Source: Staphylotrichum longicolle
Lineage: Eukaryota; Ascomycota; Sordariomycetes; Sordariales; Chaetomiaceae
Length of the DNA stretch: 64,000 nt
NCBI GenBank assembly: GCA_019096155.1
Contig: JAHCVI010000004.1
Location: forward strand, 3,286,001-3,350,000
Direction: 5' to 3'
Shown: one piece after another, positions 46,140 through 56,300 of the stretch
Layout: the number at the start of each line of letters is the position of its first letter
Numbering within the stretch: position 1 is the first letter of the stretch
Notes under the pieces: generated by a model
Seen by the model: the letters and a program-made list of their open reading frames with translations, nothing else
Told to the model about the DNA's origin: nothing
Databases searched by the model: none
Translations under genes and position numbers: made by a program

Positions 46140-47008
46140 CCTGGGGGCTTGAGTTGACGAAATGAATATCTTGACTTGGAGGTCCAATGTCGGAATTGCT
46201 AGTAAAATGAGAGTACAGAAAAGGGGTAGAGGGAAGGGACACGGAGTAGACCGCGGCAGCCGTTTGCTCGGGATGTTAGTGAATCGGAGAGGGTCGGAGT
46301 GGAAGGAGTCCAGGGCCGCAGCGGCTCGGTTATCCCTACCTGGATGTCAACAGGACACCTCAACCGACAAGCAGGGGGGCCAATGGTCACGATGTGTAAG
46401 AGCGGTCAGTGGAGGTTCTCAACATGAAGGCCAGATCGGGTGATTCCGTCATCGGATCTGCAACTGGTGTTAATGTGGGCGCTTTGACGTAAAGTTGTGG
46501 CACGGGATTGAGGGCAGTTTGGGCCACAGGGATTCCGTCCGCGGTGGGATTTTTCTCCGACAGCTTGCAGCTGCTGCAACTCGAGCCCGACTCTGGATCC
46601 ACTCCAGCGGCAACAGATCTCAGCAACGGGGACCGAGAACTGAATAAATATCTATTCCATCTACCTGTCTGCGTCTGTCTGGTTTTGGCTTGTTGGGCCA
46701 GTTGATGACCAACGACATCGGACGGAGCTACTTCGAACCCTCGCTGTACCGATCCTCTGTCGGGTGCCTCTTGCACCACAACCACCGTCGTTGAGGGGAG
46801 AGCTTTTGTCGATTGCCGCTGGAGAGATCCAAGGTGGTCAACTTGGATCTCGCTCGCTGGGCCGCGTGAGCGGCTGGCGGCTGGCCGGAGCTGGCCCTGG
46901 GGCAGCCATTGCGGTGAGCACTCGGCGTGCCCTGCTGGATAGGATCCGACTTTCACCACGGCCCAGCGCTTCTCCCATTTGCGGAACTGCTTCTATGGCA
47001 GTCGAAAC
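46140..47008 (-). promoter_or_regulatory. NRAMP promoter region and OPI3 3' flank
   Basis: An 870-bp gap between tandem minus-strand genes. It must hold the OPI3 3' UTR at the left and the NRAMP promoter at the right. No gene is supported. Confidence 0.45.
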
Positions 47009-47844
47009 TTAGAGCTCCTTCTTCTCCTCGTACGGCTTCCCGGCGGCCTTGGCCTGGGCCCTCTCCTTGTCACGCTTGGCATAGATGCCGGCAGTGAAGG
47101 GGTTCTCGAACTGGATGGCAATCAGGTACACCACCAGGACGTGCAGAGTGATGAGAATGCCGGCCGGCTTCCCGTAGAGCAGGGCGGTGCCCAGGAAGCT
47201 CATGGTGGAACCGTAGTACATGGGGGCGTTGGTAATGTTGAAGGGAAACCCCGTCACAATGCCGTCCATGAGGATGCCAAAGTAGTCACCCAGGAAGGTG
47301 CCCGTAATTCCCAGCTGCCATGTAGACGAGATGACGAAGAGGTTGCCAACGGCCAAAAGAGCATAGGCGGCGTAGTTGACGAGCGGTCCCTCGAGGGCGG
47401 GATGCGACGGCTGGTCACGCAGGGCGCGCTCGTAGAGGAAGTCGCGGATGAGGCCGAGGCTGAAGATGGTCGCAGCAAGGGCGTAGCATGCTGCCTGGCG
47501 GTTGCCGCCAAAGAGGCGGGTGAGGAACTTGGTGCGGTATTCTGCCGGCGGTGTTAGACGGTGGACATGGACGGGGATGACGGGCACGTGGGCGAACCTC
47601 TCCGGGCGACAATGCTGTAGAGGGAGCAGTGGTTAGCATCCAAACAGCGACCAAACCCAGAACGACCAAAAAACTTACTTCCAAAACGTCGGGTTGAAGG
47701 CGATGGCGGCGGCCGAGACTGTTGTGCGGTCAGCAAGCTCCGACTTGGCAAACTGGGCCATTCCGGATGCAACCTACTCAAGAGGCTGCGCTGGTTGAAG
47801 TCGACCAGGTCAGTCAGCTCGGCGAGGGACGTCGGGAGAGACAT
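47009..47844 (-). CDS. opi3: Phosphatidyl-N-methylethanolamine N-methyltransferase OPI3
   Basis: OPI3 does the last two methylations from phosphatidylethanolamine to phosphatidylcholine in the ER membrane. Exons on the minus strand are 47844-47778, 47718-47679, 47614-47598 and 47541-47009, for 218 residues, close to yeast Opi3. The third exon is a 17-bp micro-exon encoding NIVARR; its donor reads GTTCGC. The protein opens MSLPTSLAELTDLVDFNQ and continues SAAAIAFNPTFWN, both typical of fungal Opi3. The catalytic part has the tandem SAM-contact motifs (GITGTFLGDYFGILMDG, FPFNITNAPMYYGSTMSFLG) and the final helix plus ENPFTAGIYAKRD. The basic KKEL end fits ER retention. It is divergent from the next gene across about 500 bp. 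Confidence 0.95.
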
Positions 47845-48346
47845 GATGGGCGATGCGGTCGACAGAAGATCTGCAAGGTACAGGATGCAGGAAATGTGCG
47901 ACAGAAGAGACTGACAGATGGACACGGTGACAGCTGGAGACGGGAAGCCAAACAAAAGCGCAAGCCGGGGCTGCCCCGGAATTTTTTGGGGGAACTGTGC
48001 GGAACGTCATCGACGACCCTCCCGTGCTAAGGGCCCCCACGGGGCAACCGGCAACCAACCCGCGCAACCGTCGATGCCCCGCCAGCAGTTTGATGACAGG
48101 GATTAGCTGCCCCCTGGAGGGCCCAGTTGCGGCGCCCAAGCTCCTCCAGTGTCGCATCTTCAAACCAACCAATCGCGAAAGATGAGACCACATTGCAACC
48201 TCACTCCAGCACCATCTTGAGAGAGTTGAACTCTTTGAGCTCATGAACTCTTGATATCTCTCCCAGTCCAACCTCACCTCCCAATGACCCCGGGGTAAAT
48301 CCAGACTCATCCCGAGTCCCTCCCCTTCCTCCTCCCCACCGCCGCA
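47845..48346. promoter_or_regulatory. Bidirectional promoter of OPI3 and the polyamine-synthase-like gene
   Basis: 502 bp separate divergent start codons. C-rich sequence near 48300-48340 fits the leader of the rightward gene. I did not find a convincing inositol/choline-type element (CATGTGAAAT-like). Confidence 0.5.
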
Positions 48347-50283
48347 ATGGCTCCCGCCAAGACCAACACCAACAAACGCACCAAACCCACCCCTTCTTCT
48401 TCAACCGTCCCTCACATCGACCCTCCACCTCCTTCACCCCCGAATCTTTTGAGCAGGAACTCAAAGCCCTCGCCGCCAAAGCCCAAACCGAAACCCGCTC
48501 CAAGCACTTCCTCTCCCAAGCCCGCCTCTACCTCCACTCGGCCCTCCTCCTCTCCCTCATCGCCCTCGCCGCCCCCGTCTCCCAGCTCAACCTCTCGCCC
48601 GTGTACGGCTCCATCCCCTCGGCGAAATGGCACGCCACCCTGCTCGCGGCCGCCTGCTTCGCGGGCTGGTCGTCCAACCTGCTCCTCAACCGCGCCCTGC
48701 CTAGGACGGTCAAGCCGCAGCACCTCCTCCCGCTGATCGCGCTGTGGACTCCCCTCGTGCAGTTCGCGCTGGGCAAGTGGAGCGGCGCGCTGAGCGCGAG
48801 CTGGGGCCCGCTCGTGACGGAGGGCGTGACGCTGTTCCCGCTGGTGGCCGTGTCGGCGGCGTGCGTGGCCACGGCGCTGGACGGCGCCGACCTGAGCTGG
48901 CTTCCCGGGTGGGTCGCGGACGCGGCGCCCGGCCTGGGGGCGTACGGGTTTTTCAAGGGGGCGGAGAGGGTGCTGGGGGGCGTGGTGGAGGGGTATGTGG
49001 GCAGGACGGTGCTGAATAGTCGGCTGGGGATGGAGGTGGTGCTGGGGGCGTCGTACGCGCTGCTGGCGCCGTCGAAGTTGTTGGTTTGGACGATTCCGGC
49101 GCTGCTGCACACGGCGGTTTTGAATACGCATGTGCCGACGTCGATGGCGCTCGCGAGGCTGAATAGCGGGCTGGAGCCGGCGGGGTATGTGGTGTTGGAC
49201 AGGGCCGAGTCGATTACGGGGTATGTCTCGGTCGTGGAGAGCCCCAAGGAAGGGTACCGGGTCATGAGGTGCGACCACAGCCTGCTGGGCGGGGAGTGGG
49301 TCAAGTTTCTGGGACAGGGCCAGTTCAAGGGGAACCAGGTGGCCGAGCCCATCTACGGCGTGTTTGCCATGCTGGAGGCTGTCAGGCTGGTCAAGACGCC
49401 CGAGCGTATTCTGGACAGCGAGGCAAAGGCACTCGTGATGTAAGTCCCCGCATCGTTTTTCGTGAAAACATACTGACAACGTCCAGCGGACTGGGCATCG
49501 GCACCACACCGGCAGCTCTTGTCGCCCACGGCATTGACACCACGGTGGTGGAGCTCGACCCTGTCGTCCACAAGTTCGCCTCCAAGTACTTCCAGCTGCC
49601 CAGCAACCACACGGCCGTGATCGAAGACGCCGTCACCTACACCTCGCGCCTCGCCGCCGACGAGGCCGAAACCCGCTTCGACTACATCATCCACGACGTC
49701 TTTACGGGAGGCGCCGAGCCCATCGCCCTCTTCACCCTCGAGTTCCTGCAAAACCTCAACACCCTGCTCAAGCCAAACGGTGTGGTTGCCATTGTATGTT
49801 TCCCCGCCCCCCCCCCCCCCCCCCTTTCTTCCTGTTTGCCCCCATCTCCCTACTAACACTACGCAACAGAACTACGCCGGCGACTTTGCCCTCCCGCCGC
49901 CCCGCATCGTCCTCAACACCATCAAGTCTGTCTTCCCCACCTGCCGCCTCTTCCGCGAGCACCCGCGCGACGAGGAGGACTTTGCCAAGACCGGCCGCGA
50001 CTTCACCAACATGGTCATCTTCTGCACCAAGCAGGAGCGAGGCGGCGGCATCTCGTTCCGCACGCCGACCGAGCGGGACATGCTCAACAGCCCGTCGCGG
50101 CGGGCCTTTTTGCTGCCGCAGCACGAGGTGCGCGAGACGGATTTCGTGGGCGGGGAGGAAGGTGAGGGGATCCTGAGGAGGAACGAGACGGAGCGGTTGG
50201 TCAAGTGGCATGCGATGAGCGCGCTGGGGCATTGGGGGGTCATGAGGACGGTGTTGCCTGAGGCGGTTTGGGAGGCGTGGTGA
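48347..50283 (+). CDS. Membrane protein with C-terminal polyamine-synthase (PABS) fold, frameshifted near its start
   Basis: The C-terminal half has the spermidine/spermine-synthase methyltransferase-like fold: motif I GLGIGTTPAALVAHG, then VVELDPVV, and a late FDYIIHDVFTGG acidic motif. The N-terminal half has about five hydrophobic segments (HSALLLSLIALAAPVSQL, HATLLAAACFAGWSSNLL, LLPLIALWTPLVQFAL, VTLFPLVAVSAACVATAL, SKLLVWTIPALLHTAVL), so this is an integral-membrane relative and its substrate is unknown. Exons are 48347-49439, 49487-49793 and 49870-50283. After MAPAKTNTNKRTKPTP the start frame becomes Ser/Pro noise, whereas the next frame gives FFFNRPSHRPSTSFTPESF and stays open. One missing C in the CCCC at 48390-48393 fixes it and makes 604 residues exactly. 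A start at an internal ATG (48601) would lose the first membrane span. Confidence 0.78.
49807..49824 (+). repeat. C18 homopolymer inside an intron
   Basis: Eighteen consecutive C sit in the second intron of the PABS-fold gene, 12 bp after the donor. Its true length is uncertain in any sequencing method. Confidence 0.9.
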
Positions 50284-50419
50284 TCTAATCTATTACTTGT
50301 TTTTGTTTGTGTGTACAGTACGAGACCATTGGTTGGGATAGTTATGTAGCGAGCACGCTGCAAAGGGTTGGGGCATTTTTTTGCCTGGAAAATTGCACAT
50401 CTGTTTTCTGTTGAACCCG
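50284..50419. terminator. Short convergent 3' interval
   Basis: Only 136 bp separate the stops of two converging genes, so their 3' UTRs almost certainly overlap. The plus strand has T-rich TTTTTGTTTGTG and TTTTTTTGCC segments. No defined terminator exists for such genes. Confidence 0.4.
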
Positions 50420-51384
50420 TCACGCAGCCACCTTCTTCCCAACCTCCTTGTCCACCGCCTCCCGCGCATACTCCTCCGCGTCCTTATTCGCCTCCTTCCT
50501 CCACCCTTCCAAGTACTCAGGTACCTCCGTGACCTTGTTATACCCCCCGGCCACCGGCTCGCCCATGGCGCTATACACCGGCACGACCCCGGTCCACACC
50601 CTCTCCAGCAGCGCCTCGTCCTCCAAGTCCCCCCTCTCGTCGTGCGGCCCGCCGGTGCGGACTTTCGCGCTGCCGTTGCTGATCCGGACCCGCAGGATGC
50701 TCGTGCTCTGCATCTCGGCGGCGTTGGGCGGCAGCCGCGTGTTGGGCCAGCGCTGCGGCACGACGCTGTTGGTGATGAGCTCCATGGCGTACAGCTTCTC
50801 GGCCGGGTCGGTGACGAGCGTCGCGTGGCCGAAGAGCACGGCGCTGCGGTAGTTGTAGCTGTGCGAGTTGGGGGTCAGGGCGAGGACCAGCCCGTCGACG
50901 TGGGTCGCGGCCACGGTCAGGGGGAGGCCCTCTGGCGGGGAAGGGGATGATGAGTCCTGGGGTTTGTTGTTGTTGTTGCGGGTGAGGTTCATGATGCGTG
51001 AGGAGACGTAGCTGTGTTGGGGGATCGGGGATCGTCAGTGTGGGTGAATGGAAAGGGGCGGATCTTGGTCTGGCCGAGGAAAACTGACCCGTGGAGATAG
51101 AGATCCAGCACTTCCCCGAGATCAGCACTGGGCCTGTCGAACGATCCCATCTGGCCGATCATGGGCAGCACGGCCGGGAAGGGGCTGTTGGGTGGCTGGA
51201 AGGAGACATGCAGCATTGGGCACGAGTTTACGATCTGGTGGATGGTCTCGAGGCCATAGTCCGCTGGGAGGGAAAGTCAGAGACACGTCCTCGGTGCTAT
51301 GGTGGATCAAAACTCACCCCGATCCTTGAGCCGGTTGACCTTGCTGTAAGGCTCGGTGGGATACTGGAGCTCACGGAGAGGCAT
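50420..51384 (-). CDS. FMN-binding split-barrel protein (pyridoxamine 5'-phosphate oxidase-like)
   Basis: This is a flavin-nucleotide-binding protein of the pyridoxamine-phosphate-oxidase superfamily (the Pyridox_ox_2 type common in fungi). Exons on the minus strand are 51384-51318, 51263-51089 and 51011-50420, for 277 residues, all in phase. The start MPLRELQYPTEPYSKVNR is followed by RADYGLETIHQIVNSCPM, which is conserved before the barrel. Barrel strands include LHVSFQPPNSPFPAVLPMIG, LDLYLHGYVSSRI, VAATHVDGLVLALTPNSHSYNYRSAVLFG and a C-terminal STSILRVRI strand. A lysine/glutamate-rich helical end completes it. The physiological substrate is unknown. No frame break is seen. Confidence 0.85.
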
Positions 51385-53391
51385 GGTGAGGGCCTGGAAG
51401 AGGTTCCGGGAATGGAGAAAAGGGGTAAGGAACGCTGGGTAGTCTATGAGATGGCCTGGATTGTGGAAGAGTTGTTGGTATTAATAGTGGTTCAGGTTCA
51501 AACCAATGGTATCGTGAGTCACGGCCAAAAAGGAGTCATGAAATGCGACGCCGTCTGGCCGGACGGAGAAAGCCCGAGCTGGCCAATGCCCCGCAGTCAG
51601 TCGACGGCCTCCTGCGGGATAACCCCCGCTCGCGTGCTCACGTCGCCGTGCCGAGGCTGCCCGAAGGCGGACCCAGATCAACACGGCGCGCCCTTGCGGC
51701 GATTACTCTGGCCATCGGCCCGGACAACACCTTTTGAAGGATACACAGTAGTGCTGTTCCGACGGCGCAGGCCGGGCCCACACCAGTCTCTCTCAAATCG
51801 CAATTGGGAACAGTGTCCAAGACTTTGTGAGGCCATGCCGCATGGACGGCTGAATGTGCCAAACCGGAGTCATAGGAATGTCCGACTCCTCCGCTGGGCC
51901 GCCGGACGAACATGCGCTCGCGGCTGTCGGCGATCGAGTTACGCGAGACGGTTGTGTTTTGACCTGTGAACGGAGCTGCCAGGCAAGAACGGGTAAAGTG
52001 CCCTCATGATGAGGAACGGCGGGTGTTCCATCTTGTTTTAATCAGTGAACAGCATCCGCTATGCGTCCGGCAATTCTCACCAAGAAGGAGCGTTCTGGAT
52101 CTTCAGCTCTCGAATTGGAAGGAAAGAAGCAGCAAGGGGCTTTTTGGAAGGTTTGGCCAAGATCTCGACGCACAGACCACGGCGGGAGCGGAAGGCACAG
52201 GGGGGTTGAAATGGCCTGTGTGAGGTTTGGGGATTTTGATCTCATCATCTCATCCCTCCAAAGTCAACATTTGCAAGGTTCAAGCTCAGATGGGAGCGTG
52301 GAGACTTTGAGCCCCCTCAGCAGACCAGGGGTGACGTTCTCTCTTCACTTTACACACCAACAAAAGCGATGACTCTGCGATCTTTTCTCCATGTGTTTCC
52401 GCTAAGTCGCAGTCGTCCAGTGCCGACGGCTTTCGCAATGGCCAACGCAAAGCTCGTCATGAAATGGGTTGCCATGACCAAAGGCGCAGCGGGACCCGAC
52501 GAACGTGAATCCAAGGCACGGATGCACCGCACCATTCGCATCATTGCTACACACCGTCGGCTGGCGCTATTTTTACATAGCTGTCGCTGCCGCTGTGTCT
52601 GCGGGCTGCCTCGACGCGCCGCGCGAGTCAGCGCAGTTTGGCCACTGTTGCACTCGCCTGCCATTGACCGCAGAGAGAGGGCAGCAGAACCTTTTAAATG
52701 GAGAGGAGAGTCGTTGTCTCCTGGGATGGCTGCTGTTGACCAGTCAAAATTCTCTTGACGGGAGTCTGTGCCAGATGTAACAACTGGGGTTTCAAGTGAA
52801 ACACCACGCGCTGGGGTACGTTGCAACCACGAGCGATGGCCTTGCTAGCCTTGCATCCCACCCAATCATCAGCTCTGCCCGTCCTACGCATGAAGGTGAG
52901 TCCGGGGGTGCTTGTCTGAATGATCGCCCGCTTATCCTTGTGTCGACCGGAGCCCCGAGGAAGCAGACAGCCACACGATGCCTGTTTCTTTGCTCGGGGC
53001 AATGACCTTGTGCCCTTGTGTCACCGTGGTCGCCTCCCACGTCGTCCTGAAAAGCTCTCTCTTGGCGCCGTTGACTCCTTGTCACCGCGCGGCCGAGCCC
53101 CTTCTCCACCGGAAGCCGCCTCTTCGTCTCAACTGAACGTCGTGGCTCCCGGCACTCCACTCTGTGTCTGTGGCGCCCTCTCTCGAGTTTCCCTCCTTCA
53201 CCTCTCTTTGTTTGGTGACAGGTCATGGCATGGCTGTATGATCACGACATCACGGCCTGACCTGCGGGAACCTCTCACTATGATACGCTCCTTCTGTTGA
53301 TATCTTTCTCTTCTTCTAATTGCCCCGTTGACTGGGCTGGTTTCCCTTCTCTTCTTATTCTTCTTCATTCTTTGCTCGCGCCGGCGCCGAC
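51385..53391. promoter_or_regulatory. Divergent intergenic region
   Basis: Two kilobases lie between the FMN-protein start (minus) and the seven-TM gene (plus). The final 200 bp before 53392 are pyrimidine-rich (TTCTTCTTATTCTTCTTC), a clear leader of the rightward gene. Open frames up to about 290 codons here have no similarity or splice support. Confidence 0.5.
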
Positions 53392-56300
53392 ATGGCGGTC
53401 GAGGGTGCGACGGAAGCCCTCGTCGCGGCCTTCTTTTTGTAAGTCATCTCCGACCTTGCGCCACGCCTCAACTCAATGGCCGGTGAGCCGGGCCCGAGCT
53501 AACATTTAAATGTTTGATACAGCGGAATCGTGTTGAACGCGGCGTCCGCGGCTCTCGTTCTCTACATCAGGGGTTATGGCCTCGCGGCGGTGTTCCGGGA
53601 CAGCCAGAGGCTGGTCCTCGTTCTTTTTCTTCTCAGTGCGGCCCTGTGGGCTCAAATCGACTTCATAGCTATCCTTCTCGACACCACGAAATCGTCGACG
53701 CCATGCCAGATCGGCCTCATCTTTTCCACCATCTTCGATCAGTTTGCGAGATTCTCGATCGAGCAGTTCCTCCTGTGGGCTCTGAATCATGACAACGGAG
53801 CAAAGCTGTCGGTCATGCAACTCATTCCCCAGGTCCTGGTTCTCGCCCGGTTCCTCGCCGGCGCGGTGTTCATCGGCTTCACCAGACCCCAAACCGATGA
53901 CTTTTGCGTCGCCACGACTTCGGCACTTCCGGTTGGGATTCTGGTGACGGCACTGGACGGTGTCATCATCCTGCTCCTCATCATCAGGGCATACTCGGCG
54001 GGTGGAGTTGCGAAGGAGAACGGGGCGGGCAAGGGAGTTGACGCAGACAAAGCCAGGGCTCTCATGTCTGTTTTGTTGGGCCTGGTGTTCTGGACAGGGG
54101 TAGGTTCCTCACTTCCACCTCGCCTCTCAAGTCCCGTACTGATCAGTGCTATAGACGAGTGTGCCGCTGCTTCTCGGGATCAGGACCATAACCCTGGCGA
54201 TAAGGACAGCCCTTCCCGCTGGTGGCTTGCTGGTAGTGATCAGTATGTTGGTTTCTTTCTGTTAATTGGCTCACGCTAACAAATCTTTGTAGTTTTCGTT
54301 GCTGGCGGTGCTGGCACCTTGCTCACTTCCCGAGGCAGTGGCTCGATGCCACCCGAGGCGCCATCACCGAGGCGTCTCAATATCAGCCGCGACATTTCGA
54401 CATCCGACACCGACTACCCTCCGAGCCGTTTTGAAGATCTCAAGGAAGCCGCAATCCGATCATCAACCACTTTTGTCAACCCAAGACAGGCGCCGAGAGT
54501 CAAGGATGAAACGAGCATCGGTTATCCCTTTGTAATGGATCGCGCGCTAGCAGAGCCAATGCCACCGCTTCCGGCCAGTATAGCGCCGGCTTCCGGGCTT
54601 GCGCGGAAGCTGGACAGGTCTGCCTCCATGAAAAAGAACGGGCCTGGCCTTGCCAAAGGAAAAATTTCCATCAGCCGTCCCATCCTCCAGGAGAATGCGG
54701 GCCAGAATCCTCTGAGCAAGATTGCCGTCATGGACTTGCAGGCGGCCGCGGTTGCGGATAGGGAAAGAAGGGCCAAGGTGCAAGAGGAGGAAGAAAGCAT
54801 GCCTGTTAGCCGCTCTTCTGGGCCCCTGTTGGGTATGGCTCCCGAGGAAGTATTGAAGCGCGGCATCAGCCTCAAGCGGAAAGAGGTTGGTTCGGTCGCC
54901 ACACGAGAGAGCGTGTTTCCTGGGGCGCTGGATGTGGCCGTTGCATCGACCACATCCGCACAGCTGTCGCCAGGGGGGGAAGAGGCTCGCAGGAGGTCAC
55001 CACGTCAGTCGCTACAGCAGGAACCGGCGCCAGCACAGGAACTGGCTCCAGCACGGGTACCGTCGCCGACGCCAGTTCCAGAACTGACGAAGCCCCGGTC
55101 CGAATCGCCACAGAACGGCCCGGCAGCCTTGCAGCGGGCTCTATCGAGGGCGAATATCCGGCCATCGAGAACCCTACCGTCTCCAAAGACCCCACCTCCG
55201 GAACCGACAAAGACTCCTCTACAGAGGCGTCCAACCATTGGGCTTCCGTCGAACCCAAGGGCACGCGGGCTCAAGGTCGCTGATGAGCCTGGCTCGCAGC
55301 ACCGAACCATCCTGTTCGTGAACAACATCGAATACAACGACCCACTCGCTGTCGAAGCCATCCTCAAGGGCGCGGGCAATACCGCCGCAAAGCCGATCCC
55401 TGCTCCTGAGACCCCCGGTACTTCTGCATCTGTCGTCAACCGCCCACGCCCTATTCCACGGAAAGCCGCAGACTCACCAGCCCAGGCTAGCCCCTCACCC
55501 GGCCATAGACGGAGCAAATCTGGTGGCTCTTTGGTGGGTCGAAAATCGCTGCTTGCTTCTACCGCAGGCAGCCCGACGCAGCTTCCGCCTCTCCCGGCTC
55601 TCCCAAGGAGCGCGACGATGCCATCCAGGCCACAACCAAACGATACCAAGAGCATGACCTTTGAGGAGAAGATCACTCTCATGTTTCCAAGCCCCCCTAG
55701 TGCCAACGTCATTAAGCGCAGGTCGTCGGTTCCTGATGTCCCGCGCATCCCTGCGTCTTACTTGGACATGGATTCGTCACCCAGCGAGCCATTCGACCGC
55801 CACCGCTCCAACAGGACAACCAAAGCCTCGGTACGGACTGAAAGCGTTTTGGAGGTCGATGAGATCCCCCGGAAGCTAGGAAACCCAACTGTGAACACTG
55901 CAGATGCAGCTGGAAGCTCTTGGCTTCGTGCCTTTGGCAACGACGGTGAAGGCGGCACGAGCAAGCCACGCGCTGCGCCAGAGAGCGGGAAGCGCGGATC
56001 CTCGCCGATCATCCCTGCGGTGCGGGCTTCAGCTTGGACAGAGACCACCTATGATCGATCCGAAGACGACGCCACGAATTGGAGCGCCGCGAACTCTCCG
56101 GAGTTGGCTGTCCGTATTCCGGTGGCTCAAAGGCTTGGCGTTCCGTCCTCTGTTCGGATGCCCGGTGGACGAGATCCGAGGGGATCGCAGCTCTCTATTG
56201 CCGACAATCGCAGCGTGGAAACCTTGCCTTTTATTCTCGATACGTCAACTGTCGATCAAGCCGATATCGAGGAGCCTTCGCCTTCGGATGTTGAAGTTGC

